A stretch of 64,000 nucleotides of DNA from Parapedobacter tibetensis (GTDB taxonomy: Bacteria; Bacteroidota; Bacteroidia; Sphingobacteriales; Sphingobacteriaceae): positions 124,001 through 188,000 of the forward strand of contig NZ_JAMXBE010000003.1 in the NCBI RefSeq assembly GCF_024704835.1, given 5' to 3'. Positions within the stretch are counted from its first letter, which is position 1. Each line of letters opens with the position of its first letter. Shown here in pieces: positions 55,251-61,717 of this stretch. Made by a program: the position numbers and the translations under genes. The notes beneath the pieces are model-generated. The model made no database searches. It saw only the letters and a program-made list of their open reading frames with translations, and was not told the origin of the DNA.

Positions 55251-55540
55251 TCAAAATACGAAAAAAGTAAGTGATTGAATTAGTAAGATTATAGAAAAAG
55301 ACCCCTGTTCCATATAAAGTACTCCAAAACCAACAATATTAACCGGCAGCATTACCAATACCCTTCCGCGAGAATGTCTTGTTCTACCCGCCGCAGTACC
55401 CGCGATAAAATAAGTTTCCGGATAAACCGCGGTAAGCTCGTCGGTTTGCATCGGCATTTGCTTTATCCAATGCCCCGGCCCTATCCGTTGCCTCTCGTCG
55501 AAATTATAGACTGTGAACGATGCATGATCGTAATTTAGAA
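55251..55540 (-). pseudogene. Degraded fragment of unknown origin
   Basis: A frame without a start reads VEYVLNYDHASFTVYNFDER ... TDELTAVYPETYFIAGTAAG and then runs into hydrophobic sequence. It opens right at the stop of the broken immunity gene. It has no recognisable family and could be a recombined piece of a toxin cassette. Confidence 0.35.
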
Positions 55541-55546
55541 CATACT

Positions 55547-55888
55547 CTACTCCATTTCAATAACATCTGAATATCCTGTCCAACCAACGTGTGAAAAAAC
55601 GGATTCAATTGTACCTATATTAGAAAATACATCAAGAAACAAGCCATCTTTTAATAAATTTTTGATAGCCATCTTAATACTAAAACGGGATAAATCCTTT
55701 AAAATAAGCATATCAATAGACCAGAAATATCTATCCTCACTAGCTACCATCAATTTATTAATATTAGCCAAAGTAAATAATGTCCCAAAATAGACGTTTC
55801 CATTGTCTAGGATAATATTTATATCAAGATTATCGTCATATATATCTAATACCTAATAAGAAGTTGGAAACAATATCTTGAAATCCAT
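55547..55888 (-). pseudogene. Immunity gene interrupted by a TAG codon
   Basis: From ATG 55888 the frame reads MDFKILFPTSY, then TAG at codon 12, and continues in frame through VLDIYDDNLDINIILDNGNV ... FWSIDMLILKDLSRFSIKMA to SHVGWTGYSDVIEME. With the stop removed it would be a 113-residue cytoplasmic protein. It directly follows the RelE-like toxin fragment (4 bp) and should have been its immunity partner. The DILDN...GTLFTLANI pattern suggests a small immunity fold. Confidence 0.55.
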
Positions 55889-55891
55889 ATT

Positions 55892-56128
55892 TTATTTTTT
55901 TAAACTCTTATTTACTTCTATTAATCGATTAATTACCGCTTGTTGATTAGACTTATTAGAATACCCTACTATCTCTATAACACCATTACTTGTATTTTTA
56001 AAATAGACGCGTGCTCCCCCTCGGAATCTCGCTTCGAAAATACCATCACCAATGGATTTACTACCAATTCCGGGATTCATATTTCCGTTGTTTAACTGAG
56101 AAATGAGGCTATTAGCTTCGTGTCTCAA
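55892..56128 (-). CDS. RelE-like toxin C-terminal fragment
   Basis: About 78 residues: LRHEANSLISQLNNGNMNPG, FEARFRGGARVYFKNTSNGV and IEIVGYSNKSNQQAVINRLI. The strand pattern with GARVYFK followed by Gly-Tyr-Ser-(N/D)-Lys is that of RelE/ParE/Gp49-type mRNA interferases. The only start is a TTG. Upstream an RHS core segment runs into it one base out of frame, so it is probably not expressed as an RHS fusion. The disrupted immunity gene follows. Confidence 0.55.
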   Translation of the reverse strand: MRHEANSLISQLNNGNMNPGIGSKSIGDGIFEARFRGGARVYFKNTSNGVIEIVGYSNKSNQQAVINRLIEVNKSLKK

Positions 56129-56424
56129 TTGCTTTATAATAGTCCGCCGTGAAGTTGGGTGTGGTCACATTGGTGCCCTGGGTGAAACCTACCCGGCTAT
56201 TACCCAGGTGATCCCTCAGGTAATATTCATAGGCATAGGTACTGCCGCTCTTGAGTATCCGGCCTTCCTCCCTGTGGATAAACTCGATGGCACCGGCTAC
56301 ATACTCGATGCCGTCCACATAGTCACGCGTCTTCGTGCTTCGGAGCTTGCGGCCAGCATCAACCCTCGGGGAATCATCCCGTAAAACGGAGGTCGCTGAG
56401 CCAAACTTTGTAAAGTCGTCGTTG
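56112..56424 (-). pseudogene. RHS core fragment, out of frame with its toxin
   Basis: The frame reads RKLRSTKTRDYVDGIEYVAG, REEGRILKSGSTYAYEYYLR and DHLGNSRVGFTQG ... PNFTADYY, which is the last third of an RHS core. It lacks both the start and the YDYGAR...DPDG core end. It breaks off at DYY and joins the RelE-like fragment with a one-base shift. The upstream end overlaps the region holding the VapBC promoter. Confidence 0.7.
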
Positions 56425-56437
56425 ATGATTATCTTTG
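56407..56437 (+). promoter_or_regulatory. Consensus promoter of the VapBC pair
   Basis: TTTG (56407-56410), 19-base spacer, TATCTTTG (56430-56437): full consensus, 7 bp before the antitoxin ATG. Confidence 0.8.
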
Positions 56438-56444
56438 TATCAGC

Positions 56445-56675
56445 ATGGAATTGATTTTAAAATCAAATAGTAAGTCTAAATTGGACAAGGTTTTGGCGTT
56501 GGCGAGAGAACTGGGAATTCGCGTGGAACAAAAAGAAGAACCAGTAACGAAGACGGCTGTGGTTCCCAAAGGTAAGGCAGTTCCTGCGAGTACGTTATTG
56601 GAGAGCTTTGGCAAGGGCTCCGATTTCCCCAGTACTGACGAGGTGCGCTCGAAAGCCTGGCCTTCTTCATGGTAA
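56445..56675 (+). CDS. Antitoxin of a VapBC-type pair
   Basis: A 76-residue protein with a charged N-terminal helix (KSNSKSKLDKVLALARELGI) and a flexible tail containing LLESFGKGSDFPSTDEVRSK, typical of short VapB-like antitoxins whose tail wraps the PIN toxin. It overlaps the PIN gene by 7 bp. It lies on the plus strand inside the minus-strand cassette array. Confidence 0.75.
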   Translation: MELILKSNSKSKLDKVLALARELGIRVEQKEEPVTKTAVVPKGKAVPASTLLESFGKGSDFPSTDEVRSKAWPSSW

Positions 56676-57037
56676 TTTTTGACACCAATATCCTCATTGA
56701 GCTTTACCGTGGAAACGAACGGACACGGGAAGCTGTCCTGACCTTAGCTACTGCTAATTTCTACATTAGTGCCATCACCGTGGCCGAATTTTTAGTCGGG
56801 GCCAGGAATAAACAGGAGATGCGTGCCATCCGCAAGCAACTTACTCCTTACACGATGCTTCCGATTACGGAGGAAATATCAGCCGTTTTTATCAACCTGT
56901 TTCAGGATTACAGCTTAAGTCACAAACCCAGTATTCCCGACACGTTCATTGCTGCGACCGCATTATACTATGACTTACCTGTGCTCACGTTGAACAAAAA
57001 GGACTTTCAATACTTTCCGAACATCAAATTGCTTTAA
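56669..57037 (+). CDS. vapC: PIN-domain ribonuclease toxin (VapC family)
   Basis: A 122-residue PIN domain, a metal-dependent RNase. The acidic residues are in place: IFDTNILIEL at the N-terminus, VAEFLVGA in the middle and IPDTFIAATALYYDLPVLTL near the end. Length fits VapC. It is cotranscribed with the upstream antitoxin from a consensus promoter. Its opposite orientation and self-contained promoter suggest independent insertion; it may stabilise the array. Confidence 0.88.
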   Translation: MVIFDTNILIELYRGNERTREAVLTLATANFYISAITVAEFLVGARNKQEMRAIRKQLTPYTMLPITEEISAVFINLFQDYSLSHKPSIPDTFIAATALYYDLPVLTLNKKDFQYFPNIKLL

Positions 57038-57044
57038 ATTTACC

Positions 57045-57275
57045 TCTCTCTGCCCTCCCGACCCCATCTGGATATTGCGGCACAAGCTGGTCCTCCTTTC
57101 CTGTCTCTATAATCTACTAAATCCTGTCCATTTTGACAACATTTGCCAAATCATTTTCAATGACCTTCCCAACTGTTTTTGCTATTTCTGTATGGAGTGA
57201 AGAATATGCTGTTGCCTTAACATTAGTAACAAGTGAAACAAAAAGAAATAGCAATATTTTAATAAACAACCTCAT
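57045..57275 (-). pseudogene. Decayed short secreted carrier (second copy)
   Basis: ATG 57275 starts a signal peptide (RLFIKILLFLFVSLVTNVKA), then EIAKTVGKVIENDLAN and a stop at 57117. Shifting one base restores CCQNGQDLVDYRDRKGG, clearly the same leader as NCCQNKQDLVDYRNW in the carrier at 40538-41045. The toxin that should follow is missing. It is a relic of a non-RHS toxin carrier. Confidence 0.6.
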
Positions 57276-57299
57276 TTTGTATTTCCTTATCTTAAAGTG

Positions 57300-57770
57300 T
57301 TACTCAGAACTTTTATCTTTTTCAAACAATTCATTATACTTTTTCACTTGAGGTGAAGTCCTAATAATGCTCTGCACTTGTTCATAATTCCACGGAACAA
57401 TGTTTAGACCTTCATCTAAAATGACTAATCCGTTAAGACCGCAAAACTCAATTATGTGACTTAGTATCAATTCATAGTTACTCGTAAAATCTATTCTAAA
57501 AGAAACAGAAAGAACATTACCTTCATTATCAGAAAGAACCTCAAAGCAATTTGATTCCTGATTGCCGTATAAATCAATATCGTTGCTCCAAGATTTAGTT
57601 TTTTTGAGTGTTGAATTGATTTTGTTAAAAAAGCCTTTTTTAAGAGGGTACTTCTTCCAAAATAACTCATCATCAAATCCTTCATCAGTACGATTAAAGA
57701 AAGAATCACTGGCTAAAGTACTTACACTTTCCTTAGGTAACACTTGAAATATATATTGCCAAATTGCCAT
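57300..57770 (-). CDS. Putative immunity protein of the ParB-like toxin
   Basis: A 156-residue cytoplasmic protein (DEGFDDELFWKKYPLKKGFF; DIDLYGNQESNCFEVLSDNE; VKKYNELFEKDKSSE). Its ATG overlaps the toxin stop by one base (TAATG), so it is coupled to the ParB-like fragment. The family is not recognised; the acidic, aromatic composition is typical of immunity proteins here. Confidence 0.55.
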   Translation of the reverse strand: MAIWQYIFQVLPKESVSTLASDSFFNRTDEGFDDELFWKKYPLKKGFFNKINSTLKKTKSWSNDIDLYGNQESNCFEVLSDNEGNVLSVSFRIDFTSNYELILSHIIEFCGLNGLVILDEGLNIVPWNYEQVQSIIRTSPQVKKYNELFEKDKSSE

Positions 57771-58066
57771 TAGTAACGAGAATAAATTAGGTCATCAACT
57801 GATTTATAGCCAGCATAAGGTAATTTGACCTGTTGTACCGGAACATTTTGAATACCTAACTCTTTTGCTGTTCTTAGGCGATGATGACCATCTACAACAA
57901 ATCTTTTACCGTTATGCTCTACAAACTTTATTGGTTCTTGAACGCCATTTAACTTTATGTCAGCTTTAAGTTTTGCAAAAGCATTTTTGGACTTGGTAAG
58001 TCCGTGAATTATCTGTAATTCATAAGGACTTAATTTAGTTACCGTCTTAGCAGCAACTCTACCAGT
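57770..58066 (-). CDS. Orphan toxin fragment with ParB-like domain
   Basis: Ninety-eight codons with no start, opening after an in-frame stop that overlaps the previous immunity gene. It reads GRVAAKTVTKLSPYELQIIH, then VQEPIKFVEHNGKRFVVDGH and HRLRTAKELGIQNVPVQQV. The Gly-His-His-Arg box with the flanking hydrophobic strands is the ParB/sulfiredoxin-type core. ParB-like domains occur as nuclease toxins in polymorphic systems. The junction AAKT corresponds to GCTGCTAAGACG at 58043-58055 and is the most divergent of the set. Confidence 0.7.
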   Translation of the reverse strand, partial: TGRVAAKTVTKLSPYELQIIHGLTKSKNAFAKLKADIKLNGVQEPIKFVEHNGKRFVVDGHHRLRTAKELGIQNVPVQQVKLPYAGYKSVDDLIYSRY

Positions 58067-58445
58067 TTACATCCATATTTTTTTCAGCATACTTAATTGG
58101 TTCAATATATTCTTCGTCTAATTTATTTAGCAACTGTCTTGATAAAAGAGAACTTTTGTTCAATACATTACTTTCATTAGCCAGTGCCTTATACCACTGT
58201 CCAGAATAAAGTTCAGATACTGTACCTTGTAATTCAACAAGGTTTGATATAATATCATCGTCTATCTTAGAATTAATCAGCTTTAACTCCTTCAAAAATT
58301 CTGGCTTTGATAGAATATCCAGTCTATGGATTGCTTCTGCAAAACTTTTTAAATCTTCTTCTGAATATGCTCTTAAACTCGTAGCCAAAATCATCAACAC
58401 ATATACTATTTCTTCATAATGAAATTTCAATATTTCTCTTTTCAT
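58059..58445 (-). CDS. Putative immunity protein (128 aa)
   Basis: A helical cytoplasmic protein (REILKFHYEEIVYVLMILAT; HRLDILSKPEFLKELKLINS; LLNKLDEEYIEPIKYAEKNM) starting 1 bp after the toxin fragment at 58447. Immunity to that fragment is inferred from position. Confidence 0.5.
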   Translation of the reverse strand: MKREILKFHYEEIVYVLMILATSLRAYSEEDLKSFAEAIHRLDILSKPEFLKELKLINSKIDDDIISNLVELQGTVSELYSGQWYKALANESNVLNKSSLLSRQLLNKLDEEYIEPIKYAEKNMDVNW

Positions 58446-58446
58446 A

Positions 58447-58767
58447 TCAAGGTCTAAAGTTTGGTGAAGGTGAAACCCGAATAGTATTTTTTGACGTTGC
58501 GTTTATCTTACCATAAGTCAGTTTCCAATAACTTACGGGTTTACTAGTAGTTGAATGCACTGCATTTGTTTCCCATTGAGCATAAAACCTTTTATTCCCT
58601 ATCTGTTTTTCGAACACGGTTCGAGTTCCCCAGTTACCCTCTAATTTTTTCCATCCGCTATTAACCAGATCATCCGATACATTAGTTAAGCTCTTATTTT
58701 TAAACATTTGACCAAAATCATCTAAGCTGTTGAATGATTTAAAACCCCCCTTAGCAGCAGTACTACT
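58447..58767 (-). CDS. Orphan toxin C-terminal fragment
   Basis: In the frame of, and directly after, the stop of the preceding immunity gene (58768), with no start until an internal ATG at 58707. It reads TAAKGGFKSFNSLDDFGQMF, then GWKKLEGNWGTRTVFEKQIG and RFYAQWETNAVHSTTSKPVS, ending RVSPSPNFRP. The junction AAKGG is exact (GCTGCTAAGGGGGG). The C-terminal half looks like a compact beta toxin domain seen on other Bacteroidota RHS proteins, but I cannot name it. Immunity gene: 58059-58445. Confidence 0.55.
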   Translation of the reverse strand, partial: SSTAAKGGFKSFNSLDDFGQMFKNKSLTNVSDDLVNSGWKKLEGNWGTRTVFEKQIGNKRFYAQWETNAVHSTTSKPVSYWKLTYGKINATSKNTIRVSPSPNFRP

Positions 58768-59031
58768 TTAATCCTTCATTTCATCTTTATTAGGTGGTCG
58801 TACCTGATTTATAAATCCTTTTTCTATCGCACCAAATTTTTCAAAATTCCTTTTGGCTTCATTTAAACTTACTCGATTAGCCCCCCCTTCATAGTCAGAG
58901 TCATTAAGCTGCACGCCATCATCCTCCCAATAACAAACAGGACAAATTTGAAAGGTGTTATCAGGCCTCTGATCTAAGGTATAGTATCCACAACATGGAC
59001 ACTTATACTTGTTAATAATATTAGTATCCAT
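58768..59031 (-). CDS. CPCC-type cysteine-rich immunity protein
   Basis: An 87-residue protein with CPCCGYYTL and ICPVCYWEDDGVQLND, then YEGGANRVSLNEAKRNFEKF, which is the cysteine-rich CPCC family often found next to polymorphic toxins. The cysteines could bind zinc. The ATG at 59031 overlaps the end of the toxin fragment by 11 bp; the longer frame from 59067 would extend into the toxin. Confidence 0.75.
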   Translation of the reverse strand: MDTNIINKYKCPCCGYYTLDQRPDNTFQICPVCYWEDDGVQLNDSDYEGGANRVSLNEAKRNFEKFGAIEKGFINQVRPPNKDEMKD

Positions 59032-59347
59032 ACAGTTGTACTTGCTTGAGATAATAATCCATTCCATTAGTTGGACGGAAAAATGTTTCTATATGCCCTT
59101 TAGGATGAGTTGTTAAAAACTCGCCAGTCTTCGAGTTAAATCTAAAATTCCAGCCTTGCTTTGACGTAAACTCACGAACATGCCCTCCAACAGGGCTATC
59201 CGCTAACTTAACCGCTCGATTATAAAAAGCTTTTTGTGATATAGATCCCCATTGAGACCATTCATCTGCATGTTTACTAAACTTCTTCGCAAGGTTAGGG
59301 AATCTTCCAGCAGTCAAAAGTTGTTGTCCCCCCTTAACGGCAACTGT
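59021..59347 (-). CDS. Orphan toxin fragment, BECR-like fold suspected
   Basis: Opens after a TAG (59348-59350) and lacks an ATG; only a TTG at 59317. It reads TVAVKGGQQLLTAGRFPNLA, HADEWSQWGSISQKAFYNRA and EFLTTHPKGHIETFFRPTNG, ending in MDYYLKQVQLYGY. The order His-x-x-Glu-Trp helix, beta strands, and FRP-x-x-G-x-x-Y-(Y/W) recalls barnase/EndoU/ColD/RelE-type nuclease toxins; tentative. The junction is a variant, AVKGG (GCCGTTAAGGGGGG). Immunity: the CPCC protein. Confidence 0.5.
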   Translation of the reverse strand, partial: TVAVKGGQQLLTAGRFPNLAKKFSKHADEWSQWGSISQKAFYNRAVKLADSPVGGHVREFTSKQGWNFRFNSKTGEFLTTHPKGHIETFFRPTNGMDYYLKQVQLYGY

Positions 59348-59350
59348 CTA

Positions 59351-59800
59351 TCAAGTCTTATTATAGAACTCAGGATGTTTATTTTTCCAATACTTTTCAA
59401 ATTCAGCCATCTTTAATTCATAATTGTTACCACTAAAAAAATCATTTATCAAATCGTAATTTTCATAAATTACAGATGAGGTATGACTTAATTGTTTCCT
59501 AAAACATTCTTGAATGTCTTTTTCCTTTCGAAAATATTCAGATTTAGGAATATTGGCATCACCTTGTTTCAAGTATTCCAACAAATTAAATAGGTTTATC
59601 TCATCGTCAGGTCTATTTGTTTTATAAAGTGATGTATAGAATTCTCGAAAGTACTTTTCTATTTTAATTACAAAATTATTTGAACTATACTCAATCATAT
59701 AGGATTGTCCTTCGTTCAAATCTTTTTTTTTCTGAAAGCCATATAATTCAACAAGCCTTTTAAAAAACTCATAGATATATTTTATAAAACCCTGTTTCAT
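59351..59800 (-). CDS. Putative immunity protein (149 aa)
   Basis: A mostly helical, charged protein (KQGFIKYIYEFFKRLVELYG; YFREFYTSLYKTNRPDDEIN; ELKMAEFEKYWKNKHPEFYN) beginning 9 bp after the toxin end at 59810. By position it protects against that toxin. Unrecognised family. Confidence 0.5.
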   Translation of the reverse strand: MKQGFIKYIYEFFKRLVELYGFQKKKDLNEGQSYMIEYSSNNFVIKIEKYFREFYTSLYKTNRPDDEINLFNLLEYLKQGDANIPKSEYFRKEKDIQECFRKQLSHTSSVIYENYDLINDFFSGNNYELKMAEFEKYWKNKHPEFYNKT

Positions 59801-59809
59801 ATCTCAATC

Positions 59810-60130
59810 CTATTTTTTAATCATTCTAGAAAAATCATCAGTCCAAGAATAGCCGTGTCTTTGCAAATACCTAATCTCTTGTGCAAGGACAGAGTTAGGG
59901 TCAAGTCTTGCAGGATTATATTTTCCTGAGAATATTACATCATCGCCTCTTTTAACTACTCCTTGTAAAAACTTTACATTCTTACGCATTGTCCATGCTT
60001 CATCAGTTACATCAAGGAAGTTGGCCCCGATTTTTTTCGCAGTTTCTCTATAAGTTGCCCTAGGTCCAATTACACTTACCCCCTTAGTGGCAAAACGCCC
60101 AGTCAAATAACTGCCTAACTTCGGAAGCAT
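59810..60130 (-). CDS. RHS toxin C-terminus separated from its core by a G-run frameshift
   Basis: A 106-residue frame starting MLPKLGSYLTGRFATKGVSV, continuing VIGPRATYRETAKKIGANFL, KRGDDVIFSGKYNPARLDPN and ending YSWTDDFSRMIKK. The junction is the variant ATKG (GCCACTAAGGGGG at 60078-60092). Upstream, the RHS core frame reaches a run of seven Gs (minus strand, 60146-60152); with six Gs the core would read straight into this toxin. The toxin family is unknown, though the DDFSRMIKK ending looks familiar from other RHS proteins. Confidence 0.6.
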   Translation of the reverse strand: MLPKLGSYLTGRFATKGVSVIGPRATYRETAKKIGANFLDVTDEAWTMRKNVKFLQGVVKRGDDVIFSGKYNPARLDPNSVLAQEIRYLQRHGYSWTDDFSRMIKK

Positions 60131-60131
60131 C

Positions 60132-60905
60132 TTAGATAGCAGCGCCCCCCCTATAGTACGAAGCGGTCTCTAACCCAGCCTCTATCGTACCACCTAAAAG
60201 GTATGCTGTCCCCATCGCGATATTGACCTCTCTGAACTCCTGACCAGCAAGTCCTCCCATTCTGCTGCCGGGAACCAGGTCAACTAAACCATCTACAACT
60301 GAAGTGGTATTCTCTGCCTGCATTTTCTTCTTTGGAGGATCATCTTCATCATCCTCTCCACCCATCGCCGCACTCATCCTCGCCCATGCCAACAACCCGG
60401 CTATTGCATTCGGGTCACTTGTCTGCATCCCATCCGGATCGATGAACCGGATCGGATTGTCCAAGGCATAGTTATAGGGGCTCCATCTCCGCGTCTGTTC
60501 CGCCAGTGGATCCACCGTGCCCCACCGCCCTGTCACAGGGTCATACAGCCTCGCGCCGTAGTCGTAAAGCTGCAGGCCATCCTGCAGTTCTTTACCGTTA
60601 TAAAGGTAATTATTTTCCGTTAACGTGTTTGCTTTTCAGCGGCAACGGAGCTATCCCAGCAAAAGCCGGGATGGTTTTGGATTGCCTGGCCGTTTATATT
60701 GCTGGTGCTGCAGCCCAAAGGGGTAATAGTCCGCCGTGAAGTTGGGTATGGTCACGTTCGTGCCCTGGTTGAAACCTATCCGGCTATTGCCCTGGTGATC
60801 CCTGAGGTAGTATTCGTAGGTATAGGTAATGGCCGGTGTGCCGACCACGGAAACTGGCAGATTCAGGTGGTTGCCTCTCAGCTCATAAAATGAATAAGAC
60901 TTCAT
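60132..60905 (-). pseudogene. RHS core remnant with deletion and frameshifts
   Basis: Two pieces of an RHS core. The upstream piece reads NHLNLPVSVVGTPAITYTY and jumps, by an internal deletion, to EYYLRDHQGNSRIGFNQGT ... DYYPFGLQH, then loses frame near 60650. The downstream piece resumes [11 protein letters not shown] ... [19 protein letters not shown] ... [13 protein letters not shown] and a linker to YYRGGAAI. There is no start; the 5' side is fused to the relic of an immunity gene. It compares closely with the intact core at 61718-64000. Confidence 0.75.
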
Positions 60906-61335
60906 TTCAAGTTTACTATATGGATGACTTGTATTGTTTCTTCTCCAGGCAATCCAAATATATACTTCAAATACACCTTAAATTTTAAGGCAAAACTCCC
61001 ATATCCTAGATTGTATTACGCTCTTGTGGAATAACATTTACGCTTTCCTTATCTGCGTAAAAAGCAATAAATAATTCATAATCGTTTGATGATATTGTAG
61101 GTGATGGCGAACCATAGTCCATCTCAAAAAGACCTTCTATTTCTATTAATTCAATGTAATACTATGTGTTTTGATGGTATTAGTTCCGATAACCAAATAC
61201 ATTTTCTTCTTTATAAAATTGCATATTATTTAAAGATCGTTCCTTAACTTTCACTTCTAGTACAATTAGGTTTTCATTTCTTCGGCTTTCTGCTGTTGTT
61301 TATCTAATGATAATTGAACAATAAACCTCTCTTTT
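60906..61335 (-). pseudogene. Immunity-gene relic with several frameshifts
   Basis: Overlapping frames spell a protein-like order: ERFIVQLSLDKQQQKAEEMK, ENLIVLEVKVKERSLNNMQF, IEIEGLFEMDYGSPSPTISS, NDYELFIAFYADKESVNVIP and FKVYLKYIFGLPGEETIQ, ending in HPYSKLEMKSYSFYEL. Shifts and stops break it at least three times. The end FGLPGEET...HPYSK...SYSFYEL looks like the C-terminus of an immunity protein that has been fused to the RHS core piece at 60905. Confidence 0.5.
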
Positions 61336-61707
61336 CTACTTTAATTTTCTTACGAGCGGTGTTATTAGAAATAGATTGTCTTCTTCGACTTCATTATTCA
61401 ACGACCAATAATTTATCAAATCAGCAAAAATCGCTCTTTCAGATTCTAGTATTGATTTGATTTCGTTCCATCTGTCACCGATTTCCAAATCATTATTTTC
61501 ATGCAGAAAATCTTCATAAGAAGCAAGTATAATGGACATTACAGCATTTTTTTTATCTTCTGACAAATCATTCTGCTGATAAAACTTAAGAAAATCATCA
61601 ATTCTATTGGAGTTTGCCATTTCGATACTCCAATCCTGTTCTATACCTGTGAAAGGTAATGATAACTCCTTACTAAGCTGTTCGACTATTTCTTTTTTTA
61701 GTATCAT
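61336..61707 (-). CDS. Putative immunity protein of the right-edge RHS toxin
   Basis: A 123-residue acidic cytoplasmic protein (EIVEQLSKELSLPFTGIEQD; MSIILASYEDFLHENNDLEI; NYWSLNNEVEEDNLFLITPL). It starts 10 bp after the RHS toxin stop. The gene order and acidic composition support an immunity role. Family not recognised. Confidence 0.6.
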   Translation of the reverse strand: MILKKEIVEQLSKELSLPFTGIEQDWSIEMANSNRIDDFLKFYQQNDLSEDKKNAVMSIILASYEDFLHENNDLEIGDRWNEIKSILESERAIFADLINYWSLNNEVEEDNLFLITPLVRKLK

Positions 61708-61717
61708 AAAATGGAAG

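Noticed and set aside
57770-60092. Junction motifs as integron attC sites
   Set aside because: They are only about 13 bp, lie inside coding sequence, have no palindromic arms, and no integrase gene is present. Homologous or illegitimate recombination is a simpler explanation.
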